Origin: Spizellomyces sp. 'palustris'
Lineage: Eukaryota > Chytridiomycota > Chytridiomycetes > Spizellomycetales > Spizellomycetaceae
Assembly: GCA_006535965.1 (NCBI GenBank)
Contig: QEAR01000073.1
Coordinates: forward strand, 37,408-101,407
Direction of reading: 5' to 3'
Length of the DNA: 64,000 nucleotides
Both the position numbers and the translations under genes were made by a program. Below the pieces are notes generated by a model, which was not told where the DNA came from, ran no database searches, and saw only the letters and a program-made list of their open reading frames with translations. Below, in pieces: positions 12,101-23,055 of this stretch; position 1 is the stretch's first letter, and the number at the start of each line of letters is the position of its first letter.

Positions 12101-12940
12101 TCAAACAGCCTCTTGCGCCATGTTATCCAATGGTCCCACTGCTGCGATGCCTTTTTCCGGCGACCCAGGTTGAGAAATATCCATTGCATTGCCTCCTTCA
12201 TTCTTTTCTCTCTTCTCTTCAGTGTCCCTACATCATACAACCTCGTCAACAACCCCTCGTCAGTACGACGACGCCAAAATTTGCCACACTCACCAAGGAA
12301 TAGAAAACCTGGTCACTCTTGGCTTATCTACCAAAATACTCCTCTGCAATTTCTCAAACATTGGGTTTGCGGGTGGCTCGTCCCTCATCAATTCATCCGT
12401 GTAGTCGTTGTTCACATAATACCCCACTCGAACAAACTCCCGGTCTCGGTAAGAACACATGAGAAGAATGACAGTGACGCCTACAACGTCTTCAGGGGGA
12501 ATGCGGCTGGGGTCTGGGTGTGGCGCCTGGTACAGAGAAGTGTGAGCAAGAGTCTGGACAGTGTGTTGACCTGTATGCTTACCTCTAGCATGAATTTACT
12601 TGTTCCAACTGGGACGGGACCGACCATGACAGATTCAAGGGTTTGGTCGTGTTGCTCGCTTTCGGCGGATCCGACGTAAACCACCTTGAATTCCAAATCT
12701 TTTCAAAAGTGGGGGCAACCATATGAATAAAGTACAATACGGACTCATAACAATTAAAACTAAAATTTACCTTCCTGTAACTCTGCAATAACTTCAAATG
12801 TAATCGCGATTTGAAATGGGTCAAAGAAAGAGCATGGGTTGTTCAAAATCTAACGAGACTCTTCTCGTTAGTCCTAACCTCCAAAACTGACCCGTCCGAG
12901 CGAAACCAACCTCCACGTTAACAATATTGACCAAACTCAT
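12101..12940 (-). CDS. ASF1: Histone H3-H4 chaperone ASF1
   Basis: Five exons: 12940-12911, 12849-12771, 12698-12583, 12526-12294, 12227-12101; 194 aa, all phases consistent. The spliced protein starts [15 protein letters not shown] and contains the family landmarks [52 protein letters not shown] and VGYYVNNDY, then RFSIPWDTEE. ASF1 binds the H3-H4 dimer and hands it to CAF-1 or HIR during nucleosome assembly. The last exon adds a short acidic, disordered tail as in fungal ASF1. If intron 4 (12228-12293) is retained, translation stops at RFSIPW, so tail use depends on that junction. Confidence 0.93.
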
Positions 12941-13493
12941 GGTGACGGGACGTATGGGTGGGGTGAACAAAAAGTATCGGGCACCCTGATCGGTAGATGG
13001 TAGCGAGACGGGAACGAGAGACGGAGAGCCGTAAAGGGCGGACGTTTGGGCGGAATCTTGACATGTCCGGCAGCTGCATGTCCGATGCACGTGAGTAAAA
13101 GGTTACACAGATATCACAACCGCGTTTGTTTATCTTCGCCTTTCTCTGCTAGTTCCGCCTCAAAGTTACTCAACTTGCTATGGTAGTATACTGGTTGTTT
13201 TCCTATGGGAATAGCACAAATGTTAAATAGGACTTGATGAGATGTGTGGGCAAAAGGTCCCTTCAGCCGATGATGACACATGAATTATCATCGATTAGGT
13301 ATTCGGTCTTGATTGTTTCACAAATGTGCGTGTATGTTACACTCTAAACGATTTCGCTTTCATATTGCCATTTTGCGGAAGATTCAGTTAAATATTTCGA
13401 CTGACATTTGTTTTTGCCCGCACACTACGAAGCAAGTAGCACAACAACAGTTCTACTGGATAAGAGAAGACATCTAGAATCCCAACATAAGCT
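12941..13493. other. Intergenic region
   Basis: About 550 bp between the ASF1 start and the 3' end of the kinase. It should hold the ASF1 promoter. Nothing else recognised. Confidence 0.5.
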
Positions 13494-14726
13494 TCAAACT
13501 TGCCCATTTTCAGCCTCCAATAACACCCTACACCTTTCCTGAATCTCAGAGATAGACGGTCTTACCCGCCAATCCGTAATAGTGCATGATTCAATCAATG
13601 TACGGAACGTGGCACCGTAAGGATCTCTTCCCGGGAACGACAGGCGCCCACTGACGGCTGCTGTCATGCTACCATCGACTAAAGAGGCAATATAAGTTTA
13701 TTATTTGCCCTGCAACCATGTGCACAAATGATGAATAAGAGAACATACACGGAGAGTTGCGATAAGCCATTGCATAGATTGTACATCCCAATGCCCTGAT
13801 GACACCAATGATTAATGAAGGTCCTCAAATTCCAGTTGCAAGCCAATCACTTACCACACATCCGACCTCTCGTCAATCTCTCCATTCGATGGTGGATCAA
13901 AGAGCTCTGGAGCACGGAATGGTGCCGTAGCCGTTTCTGCACATAATTCCTGCAATGCCAACGCTTCCCTTCGAGACGATATATTCACCCGCGCTTCACT
14001 AACGGATCCAAGATCCATCAACACACCGTGCCCCTCCGTGGATATGAGAATATTCGCTGGCTTGAGGTCGCGGAAAGCAAGTGGTGGGTCATGTGTGCTA
14101 AAAGTGCAAAGACACGTCAAATGGGTAAAAATGACTGCACATTATGGGAATGAACGTACTGGAAAGCAGTCAGACCGGCGCACACATCCATTGCGAGGTT
14201 TAGGATGGTTTTGAGAGGAATAAATTCGTTGAGAGGTGTCCGATCTATAAGATCCTGTACCTTAGACACCCAATAATACACATTTTCAGTCTTGATCGCT
14301 CTTCATATCTGATTCTGTATGTGAGATACCTACCGTTCCCCTCTCGTAAAACGGCAGCAGCAACAGGCCCTCCACCACACTTCCACCCTCCTTAAGAATC
14401 ATAGAATCCACCAATGCGACGACATGCTCATTCCTAACAAGCTTATGTGCCTCAATCTCCTTCCGCAAGCATTCCTCATGCTCTGGCAGTTGGACTCGAA
14501 CCCTTTTCAATGCAAACAAGCTCCCAGCGTCATCTTTAACGAGGTATACAAAGGAAAACCCTCCTTCGCCCAGTAGTTTGACGGTGCGAAGACGCCGTGC
14601 GTTAAGTGTCAGGACTGGAGATGGTTTCCAGCGGGAAAAAAAGCTCATGAATGCGGTGTAGATGCTTGCCAAGAATGCACTGAAATAGAGGAAGGGTGTG
14701 GAGAGGCGTGAAGTTGATGCTCCCAT
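13494..14726 (-). CDS. STK16/NAK-family serine-threonine kinase
   Basis: Five exons: 14726-14334, 14260-14160, 14097-13855, 13795-13749, 13678-13494; 322 aa. The start MGASTSRL was chosen because Gly2 and Ser6 form an N-myristoylation signal, as in STK16. An upstream in-frame Met exists. Kinase motifs: LGEGGFSFVYLV (glycine loop), FALKRV (Lys), RDLKPANIL (catalytic loop), MDLGS in place of DFG (typical of STK16), FRAPELF and DERSDVWALGCTIYAM. The catalytic loop reads FRDLK rather than HRDLK. STK16 and yeast Env7 are membrane-associated kinases of Golgi or vacuole. Divergent from the GyrI-like gene across 211 bp. Confidence 0.88.
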
Positions 14727-14937
14727 AGGTTGGGAGATGTGAAGGGATTGGAAGGCGGGCATATGGTGAGATGACAAAGCGAGAAGGATGGAGAATGGTG
14801 GAGAATGACGAGGGAATCTCCGACGGGGCTGAGACGGTTCCGCCGAAATTCGAATCGCCAAACCAACCCAGACGCGCTTGAAGCGTGCGCGTGCTTTTTG
14901 TCCGCTCCTCGTCCGCATCCTGTCGGCCTCTGTAGAA
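14727..14937. promoter_or_regulatory. Divergent promoter (STK16-like / GyrI-like)
   Basis: A 211 bp region between divergent start codons. Longer open frames run into it from both genes, but the conserved domains begin outside it. Confidence 0.45.
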
Positions 14938-15453
14938 ATGGGTTCAGTTTCCATTATCCACCTTCCAGCCCACTCGGCTCTGATTAACGTGGTAAAGGTC
15001 CAAAACTGGGACTTTCCTACGGCCGCGAAAGCAAGCATAGGAGGACTCCTTCCCTTCATTGAAGAGCACAACCTTCGCCCACTTTTGTCATCTTCACCCA
15101 CCTCAGTGGGTCTGTGCTCCCGCACTTTCACAGATGGCAGGCCATCTCTCTACGCAATGGGATTCATTGCTCCAAATGAGTCGGACATTCCGGCCTCTGT
15201 TCCGCGCGTGTCTGGAGACACGTCTGACGAAGGTCTTGCTCTGTATAAATTCCCGGCTGGAGAGTGGGCAACTTTAAAACTCAAGGGGTCGTATGCAGGA
15301 ATCGCTGGTGCTTTTGACACAGTGATGGATTTTGTTAAGGAAGCTGGTAGGCAGGTGGACCCTGAGCGCGTATTCTGTGAGAGGTATCTGAATGATTGTC
15401 GCAAGGTGGAAACCAAGGATTTGGAAACGGATATTCTTGTGCCCATCATCTAG
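14938..15453 (+). CDS. GyrI-like (AraC effector-binding type) small-molecule-binding protein
   Basis: Single-exon, 171 aa from the Met at 14938; an in-frame Met at 14878 is less likely because the extra residues lie in the divergent promoter. The C-terminal half has the GyrI-like signature order: ALYKFPAGEWATLKLKGSY, AFDTVMDFVKEAGR, then CERYLNDCR and LETDILVPI at the end. GyrI/SbmC-type domains bind small hydrophobic ligands or proteins in bacteria and also occur as stand-alone proteins in eukaryotes. The N-terminal part (VSIIHLPAHSAL) fits the first half of the same fold. The ligand is unknown. It may be of bacterial origin, but that needs a tree. Confidence 0.72.
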   Translation: MGSVSIIHLPAHSALINVVKVQNWDFPTAAKASIGGLLPFIEEHNLRPLLSSSPTSVGLCSRTFTDGRPSLYAMGFIAPNESDIPASVPRVSGDTSDEGLALYKFPAGEWATLKLKGSYAGIAGAFDTVMDFVKEAGRQVDPERVFCERYLNDCRKVETKDLETDILVPII

Positions 15454-17039
15454 ATGTATCAGCAGCAATTGTTCTGTATATACATGAATTTTCCATGCTT
15501 AACATGCCGTTAAGTTGCTTGCTGTTGCTGTGGACAATCGCTAGAGTCACGTCATTCACGATAAGCAGACTTGGCTGTGGCTGGTGTTAAGAATCGCGTG
15601 TGAGGACAAGAATATTCGCTCACCCCATTATCGCCAAGTATCCTTCCGCAAAGTCTCCATAATACTCAATAATAGCAGCTGATTTTCTGTGTCGCTGATG
15701 GCCTTCAGAGCACGATTAGGTCCCTGAAATGACGATCTAAAGAATCCAGCTGTATATCGAAACTCTTTGGAATATTAATACTACTAGTACCTTGAGCCAC
15801 TATCAACATTGCTTGCTTTTTTATTATTGTTGCATTCCTTGTATTCGTTGGGTCCTTCTCCAAATCAGGCGGTCCATAAGGCACATACTGTGGTGCACCG
15901 TGAGGCGTCCCAACGTTTGCAGACACACACCATATGGGGGAGGTTGCTGTGGGCTTTGCCGTGTGGCATATCCTTGTTATGGATTGCTATTAAATGTCAT
16001 CTACTATGCGAATTCCATGTAGCTCCTTGCCGCACGCTGCAGCAAGCAACACGAATACCAATTGCAAATGCTCATCTTTAGTTCCAGGATTTAGTAATAA
16101 AAGCTTTAGTTATTGAGAGGGAGTATTGGAGTTATAGTTCCATCATGCATCTAGCTCCTCACCTATCAAGTACTCGAACTACTCCTTCAACACGTTGGAT
16201 TATTACCTGGCCCACCCACTCTAATATTTAGATCATCTGCCGAACTAGACCCAACCTTTTACATGGCAGCTACTGCATGTCATCGTAACAAGACATTTAT
16301 TTAATCGACATGATTGACACAAATTGCAAATGAGTCTGCCCATTGAGCATCGTGTGACTTCATTGCCCCCCACAACGTTGGGGTTATTTTGGACATTTCC
16401 GTGTGTATAAATGCACGCCCTTGGGTTGACCCCCAATCTAAAACGCCAGCCCATCCAACATGAATAGGAATATGCGTCAGCACGCTTCTAGAGTTCACAA
16501 ATAGTGGCTGCGTCCCACCTTAGAGTCGTCCACCATGGGAAACGGTTTCCTACCGTGGTTTTCTTTCTAGAAAACGTGGGCGAGGGTATTGTAGCAAACA
16601 AAATGAGTAAACGAGTATGCAGAACTAAAGGATGCTCTACGGGTGGGATACTTGACTCGAGTTGCTATTCATGTAATTACTAGTTCAGGTTTAGACAGGG
16701 CTGGATGGGGGTTGAATTAGGTACGAATTCCACCTAACTAAGTCGAAGCGCCTCGCCTAGGGGGAGAAATAGAAGGACACTATTTTGAAGATGTCCATCT
16801 GTCCAATGGCTATGGTGGCTTCTAGAGTCTGTGGAACCTGAAAGCTCAATACCCTATGGGAGTAGTTGGTAGCAGAAAGTACGGGCATAACATACATAAA
16901 TAAAACCCCGCTTTGGTGGATGATTGTTCAGTCCACATATAAACCCACCCTGGGTCACCCACTCCTCCGAACCTTCACACTTCCTCAGTCGAATTCTGAG
17001 AATCATCCCTTCGATTTACCTTGACTTAAAGAAATTGCA
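15454..17039. other. Gene-poor region
   Basis: About 1.6 kb without a convincing gene. A 73-codon minus-strand frame at 15705-15926 is the only mildly protein-like ORF. No tRNA-like cloverleaf or clear repeat seen. The right end holds the sensor-gene promoter. Confidence 0.5.
16938..16943 (+). promoter_or_regulatory. Candidate TATA box of the sensor gene
   Basis: TATAAA about 100 bp upstream of the start codon at 17040. Confidence 0.35.
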
Positions 17040-18887
17040 ATGGTTTTGGTCACAGAAACCACACCGGGAAAGCCGGTCGTGGATGAGGAGACCGGGAGCA
17101 ACTTCCTTGGACGAATCCGTATTCCCCTTTCGATTCTTTTCATGAGTAAGTAGTCAAATTGGAGAGGCTTTGCATTTCCTGAAATATTAATAATATTGCT
17201 ACTTGGGACGTAGTTGTGACATTGGCTCTCGGTGCTGCACTCAGCGTTACGATTGGTGTGATTTCGATCGTCAAGGGGAATCAATCCATTGCTAGCACAT
17301 CCCAAGACCTCCGTGCAATGACCATGAACCGCGCTTATGACCGAGTTAACACCATGCTCGGGACCGCCAGCTCTCTGCTCTTCACCCTTACGAACAGTAC
17401 TATGATGTACAAATACTTCAACAGCGGCACGCAAGACGAAATCCTTAGCCGCGACATGCTGAGCAACATGGACTTGCTTACTCTCCACTGGCAAATGGCC
17501 AACCAGAACCCTTTCATCGGTGCTACAGGATGGTACATGGAGCAAAACGCAAACTATATGGCTACATACTCTCGAGCGAATTTCATCGCCTACAGCGACG
17601 ACACAACTCGGGCGGTGCTTGGACCTAGCACAAACTGGAATCAAACTCAGGCCCGATGCAATGACACCGTCCCTTGGTATGACGCCGTTGGCCAACGGAA
17701 TTTGACCGGCTCTTGTGTCATGAACTCGATGATCGTCCGCGGCGTGAAAGCAGACAATTCTTTGGACTTTGATCACGCAGTTATTAGTCGCGGTGACTGG
17801 AACTTGACTCGATTGTGGAGGCAGCCTTACAGTTCTACTGGAAATCCGGTGTGGGGTACCATTACCTACAGTACCAACCCTGTATTGCGCACATTCCTTG
17901 TGCCTCTGATTCAACCCATCTGGTATGATATTTCAGAATCGCATCCCGCCAGTCATAGCCCTTTTATTCATTCATTATTGGCATTGCAGGTATAGCCAAC
18001 CAGTAGGGACAGCCACCGCGGGCCAGACATTCTTTGGTGCGCAATTTGTCACAATGACACTGAAATCTCTGGAAACCTACATTCCGACAATCGTCCCAAC
18101 AGCAAACGCTATCCTCTCCTTCGTGGATACTACCGGGACTCTCGTTGCTTCCAGTCAAGCAGGAGCAGCCGCTAGCACCGTTACGGGTGCCCGCTACAAG
18201 GCATGGAATAGTCCCAACCCTATGGTCGCCTCAACAGCCAAATACATGTTCCCCCAATTCGCCGATGACGCCGCCTATGTCCAAGCAGTAACTAATTTGG
18301 AAGAATATTCGGGTCAGTTTGAAGTGGACGGCGTTAAATATCTTTTGGACTGCCGCTGGGTTGGCGACCAATGGGGATTGAAATGGCTCATGATCATGAC
18401 CATTCCCTACGCCGACTTTTACGGAACTGTCGACGCCGCCAAGCGGCAAATCGTGTATGCTTGCATTGGTCTAGGAATCTCTGGCTTCCTGATCGCCATT
18501 GCCACATCCCTCATTGTCATACTTCCCATCCGCCGTCTCAATATTGTTATGGGTGAAGCGCTCAACTTTGACTTCTCAGCCCTCCGTAACGGATACCTCC
18601 AGAGACGATCGGCGTTCAAGGAAATTGCCGAGATGCAATCGACTTTTGCCCTCATGTTGGCTAAATTTGCAATTGCGATTCAAAACAACAAGAACTTGGG
18701 TAATAGGAAGTTGTCAGAGAAATCTAGTGACCCCGGACGGCCTGCTCAAACTGCCACTGGGTCCAATCCTGGAAGCTTGGCTGGCACAGTTAGTAACCAG
18801 TATCAAAGACCTCTGCTCACTGGGGGACGAACAGGCATGGATGCAGTGGTAGAGGGCCCCGAGTCTCTTGGTAGTAGACTTTATTAG
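17040..18887 (+). CDS. Two-pass membrane sensor with Cache-like ectodomain and HAMP-like stalk, no output domain
   Basis: Three exons, 17040-17145, 17214-17922, 17990-18887; 570 aa. A short cytoplasmic N-terminus leads to TM1 at about residues 28-52 (spanning exon 1/2). A large extracellular part of about 370 residues follows, rich in N-glycosylation sites (NST, NLT, NQT). TM2 is at about 424-447 (ACIGLGISGFLIAIATSLIV). After it comes PIRRLNIVMGEAL and a helical stalk FKEIAEMQSTFALMLAKFA, which resembles the linker ahead of cyclase domains in receptor cyclases of zoosporic fungi. The protein then ends in a ~70-residue disordered tail. The layout matches a dCache/HAMP sensor of an adenylate or guanylate cyclase without the enzyme. 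Partner and ligand are unknown. Confidence 0.65.
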
Positions 18888-20250
18888 GTAGTAAACTTTA
18901 TGAGTTGCGAGCTCAGAGGTCGGCTATGTGGTTATACCAAATGGGCTAGAGCTTACGGTGCGTTTTCTTTTCTCTCTATATCAATATAATTGCGTATTCT
19001 CAATCATACAAATCATGCATCATTACAGTAAGAACAACTTTGTGCATAAGAGAATTTAGGGGAGGCATTCCATTCTCATTGACGCAACTGGATGAGCATT
19101 GCTGTCATGCGACGGACTGAATATACTCCTGCAGAATTCTAAAGTGAAAGCAGGCAATTCTGAGTTGGAGTTTCCTTTTGGAATCTGTCAGATACCGTTT
19201 GCTCCACACCATTTCAATGTTGGAACCTCGCCAAATGGATCTCAGGCTAAGAGGTATCGCGGCAAGCAATTCTGGATGCTCCAAGATTTTCAATATTGAA
19301 CATTACAAAGGATACAGGTTCCTCCACACTATTTCAATATTGAACCTCCCCAAATGGATTTCAGGCTCACTGCGGCAAGCAATTCTGGAGTTCCAATTCT
19401 GGAGCGAACTTAGTTCCCATCAAATTGCGCCAAAATATTCCATGTTTGAGCCTTACAAATGATACAGATTGCTCTACACTATTTCAATATTGAACCTCAC
19501 CAAATGGATGTCTGGCCGAGAGTTATGGATCGGTATTAGCTCCAATCTGGGACAGATTAAGCTCCCTTCAGGTTTCTCTGAAGATATTGAATGTTTAAGC
19601 CTCACAAATAATTTTGTGGCGGACTTCGTTCCTTTTTTAGTCTTCCAAATATTGTTCTGAACTATGGTATCCCCTCGGATTAAGATTAATGCTAACCGGT
19701 GCTTGTGCTATTTACCAAAGGCACCATGGCTCTTTATCCCAATTCATTGGCCAGCGGGACCCAAATATCTGTATCCCAATTGTCAGCGCCAATAGTAAGC
19801 GTCTATCACCCGCTGGGGCGTAAATGAAACTCTGGTGGCGAACAAGTATCCATAGCGGTAAACATTCAGCTATTGTTGTCGTCAGATTCAAGTTATTGTC
19901 CAGTGGTTTGTTGGTGGTGTATGTTACACAAACTAACATCTAAAAAAGAATTTATAGCCAGATGGACGAATTTGGGACACACTCTAGAAGCTGTCGCATC
20001 CACTTCTGAAGAATCAAGTAGAATAATCGGCCCCGGACCGTAGGTGGCTGCAGGAAGTTCCAAACTGCCAGGCTCTAGAAACACAGACATTTGGGATGTC
20101 GGAACTGACATCCCGTCTCCCCGGGGATAAAAAGGAGCACTTTCTCCAAATCCCCCCTCATCTGCTCAAACTCAAAAGTCGTTGCCAACAGAACAATTCA
20201 ATCAAGCCCAAACTTGATACTCTTTTCATACCCTTATACCTCTTTCAAGA
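18888..20250. other. Gene-poor region with degenerate repeats
   Basis: About 1.36 kb. It contains the repeat block described separately and the carboxylesterase promoter, with a TATA-like GATAAAAAGG near 20126-20135. No conserved coding sequence found. Confidence 0.5.
19150..19620 (+). repeat. Degenerate direct repeats, units of about 120-150 bp
   Basis: Three clear unit starts at 19191, 19311 and 19461 share GATAC-x-G-xTT, CTCCACAC-ATTTCAAT, CCAAATGGAT and GGCAAGCAATTCTGG. Partial copies lie just before (19150) and after (to about 19620). The 12-bp palindrome TTCAATATTGAA occurs at 19289-19300, 19333-19344 and 19483-19494. The copies are diverged and carry no open frame with family features. 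Confidence 0.7.
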
Positions 20251-21991
20251 ATGAAATCAGTCGCTGTCGCTGCTGCGCTTGTGGCCTCTCTCGCTGCTAC
20301 CGGTGCTCAGATAGTTACCCTCCCGCACGGAGGGAAACTCAAGGGTAGCAAGGTCAGTTATTTTGCAGTTTTTCTTATTGTATTGCACTTCCTCATTCTT
20401 GTGTGGTTTTCATCAGGGACCTGGATTCGATGAGTATCACGGAGTACCCTTCGCCGCTCCTCCTACTGGAAATCTTCGTTGGAAGTCCCCTCAGCCTCCG
20501 TCAAAATGGAACGGTGTCCGCGACGCAAGCAAATGGGGAGGAAGTTGCGTTCAATTTGATTCCAACGCACAATACCCAAACAACTTCCCTCTTTACGAGT
20601 TCATGAGCGATCTCATTTCTCCTGATATTTCCAAAGCTCCATACAGTGAGGATTGCTTATACCTGAATGTTTACGTTCCCCGCGGTGGAGCCAAGAATAA
20701 GCCCGTTGTCATGTTCTTGCACGGTGGTGGTCTTATATTCGGTGGTGCTGCCCAGCCAGTCCTTGATGGTTCCTTCTTGGCTGCCACCAACAAGGACGCC
20801 ATCATCGTTACGGCGAACTACCGGCTCGGTGCCTTTGGATACCTCGGCTCTTCTGAACTTGCTGCGGACAACACAGACGGATCTACCGGTAACTTTGGTT
20901 GGTTGGATCAGACTGCCGCATTGCAGTGGATTCAAGACAACATTGGCGCTTTTGGCGGTGACCCCAAGCATGTGACTCTCTGGGGTCAATCAGCCGGTGC
21001 CCAGTCAGTTCTATGGCATCTCATCTACACGAACCAAAAGGCTCAGGCTGCCGGAAAGCCTAAGCTCTTCCAACAAGTCGTTATGGATTCTCCCAACCCC
21101 CCATTGAAGCCGTACGCTCTTGCTACCGCTCAAATGCGTTTCAACAATATGGTCACATCCTTCAACTGTGCCGGAGCATCAGCGGCGGACACCATCGCTT
21201 GCCTCCGCTCCAAGACCACCGACGATATTAATAACTACCAACGGGACCTTTGGACCACTTTGTACCGTGCCAATGGCGCAGGTCCCTTTGCCATGACCGT
21301 TGACGGTGCGGCAATTCCCGTCAATGCATGGGCAAAGTTCTTGGCAGGTGAATACGACCACGATGTCAAAATTATCATCGGAGGTAACGGCAATGAAGGA
21401 ACCGGTTTCCTCCGTGAGGACGAGCCGTTCCCTAGTTTGGACGCCTTCATAGCCGGTCGCTTTGGTTGGATTCCTGCTAGCTACCGTCAGCAGATCGTCG
21501 ACAATGTGTATCCCAACACCACTCTCACACTCCGGCAACAGAAAGTTGGAGTGTACGGTGACGTGTTGTTCAATTGTCCCAATCGCTACCTTGCTCGTAA
21601 ATGGGCCAGCAGCAACCCCAAGGTCTGGTACTACAAATTCACCGAGCAGACCAACTTCACCAACGACACCATCCTGCTCGGATCTCCTCACGCTTCGGAA
21701 TTGGCCTACTTCTTCAACCACCTTCCTGCCCTAGAACGTAGAGACGAGTTCCTCCTTGCCTACCGCATGAGTCAGGCACTCTTGAACTTTGTCACTGCCG
21801 GTGATCCTAATGGCGCCAAGAAGAACAAAGAAGACAAAAAGCGCAAAGACAATCGTGGCAACATTGTGTGGCCAGCTTATACAGGGACAGGTGGCAGCAT
21901 CATCAACTTCGACGCACAAACCAAAATAATCACCGACGCTAACACCAACTGCGACTTTTTCGATGGAATGTACAATGCCATTCTGCCTTGA
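20251..21991 (+). CDS. Secreted type-B carboxylesterase/lipase
   Basis: Two exons, 20251-20352 and 20417-21991; 558 aa. The N-terminus is a signal peptide (MKSVAVAAALVASLAATGAQ). The fold is recognisable from FAAPPTGNLRWKSP, SEDCLYLNVYVP, the oxyanion-hole MFLHGGG, GNFGWLDQTAALQWIQDNI and FGGDP. The catalytic triad is complete by position: Ser226 in GQSAG, Glu361 in NGNEGTG, His459 in GSPHASELA. N-glycosylation sites occur (NFTND, NTTLT). Type-B carboxylesterases cleave ester bonds of lipids or cell-wall esters outside the cell. The specific substrate is not predictable. The 64 nt intron lies between KLKGSK and GPGFDEYHGVPFA, as in related genes. Confidence 0.9.
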
Positions 21992-23055
21992 AAACCTAAA
22001 CAGCCAGTTCGCTAAACAAAAACCTAAAAGAAAATCACCTACATTCAAAAAACAAGCGTAATGATAGAAATAAAACAATAGAAAACCCGTAGAAACTATT
22101 TAAAAACGTAGAACTTTAGGCAGAACTGTATCAAAACGAAAATTAAAATACTTTACTCTCAGAAAATAAAAAACCGCACAAGTGTGCTACTAGAAAATGC
22201 GACGTATTGTTGACTCAACTTGCTTCTTGCCGTTGCAATCTTCCTGCCTAAATGGCTTTCGCATGCATTTGTGCTTTCCGTAATATACGGCAAGACTGTG
22301 GCGTAAGACTTGAAATCTGAGCACCCTCCCTTGATCTCATATTAACGACAAGTAGTTTATCGAGAAGCTTGCAGTATAGACTATCGACACTATGACATCT
22401 TGGCATATATCAGGCAGACAACCAGAGAGATGTCAAATAACCCACTGGCCCTCGGATATCTTCTGAAATTTGGCACAACTTGAATGAAACATTGCTCTAC
22501 ATTGAAAGCTAATTATACCGTCTCGTCTTCCACTTCTTTTCATAGCTGCTTCCAGGGCCTTGCCCGGCATCGTTACTCGAAAAGCCATATGTCTTCCCAG
22601 AGTCCTCTGAAATGTGACCCAGCGGTTCTAGCCTACTTGAACGTAGCTAGCATGGTCTTGTGGTATGCCTTCTCTGATCTTTCTTATAAGGACATTGGCT
22701 GTTACGCCGGACAAAGAATTTGATTTGGATGGTATTGGCTGTTACGCCGGACAAAGGATTTGATCTGGATGGTATCATCACCATGATAATCTTAATTATC
22801 ATTCACTACGCCATGATGGTAAGCGAATCTTTGCGATAGAAAAGCCGCCAGACTGCACACAAAGGTATTTCATTCATTCTGTTATTTATTCAATTCCAAT
22901 CTTTCCTGCATTCCCAAATTTCAGAAACTTGCCAAACCGAAAGTCAGTTCGCCGGAAGGCGTCGCTTACGTCTGACATCAGGGCGTTCTGCGAGGTGGAC
23001 AATTAGACGGGCAAGACTTACAAACGCTCAACTGTCCACGACCAGGAACAAGTAC
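21992..23055. other. Intergenic region
   Basis: About 1.06 kb, A/T-rich just after the carboxylesterase stop. It contains the 40-bp tandem duplication listed separately. No gene recognised. Confidence 0.5.
22694..22773 (+). repeat. 40-bp tandem duplication
   Basis: Two head-to-tail 40-bp copies (22694-22733 and 22734-22773), each starting ATTGGCTGTTACGCCGG, with two mismatches. Probably a recent slippage or duplication event. Confidence 0.85.

Noticed and set aside
14286-15131. Long minus-strand frame extending the STK16-like kinase by 135 codons upstream
   Set aside because: The extension runs through the divergent promoter and the GyrI-like gene; the myristoylation start at 14726 is more likely.
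15705-15926. 73-codon minus-strand frame in gene-poor DNA
   Set aside because: Slightly protein-like but without homology, splice partners or a clear context.
19150-19620. Possible CRISPR array or intact transposon
   Set aside because: Units are long, diverged and lack regular spacers, terminal repeats or a transposase; the genome is eukaryotic.
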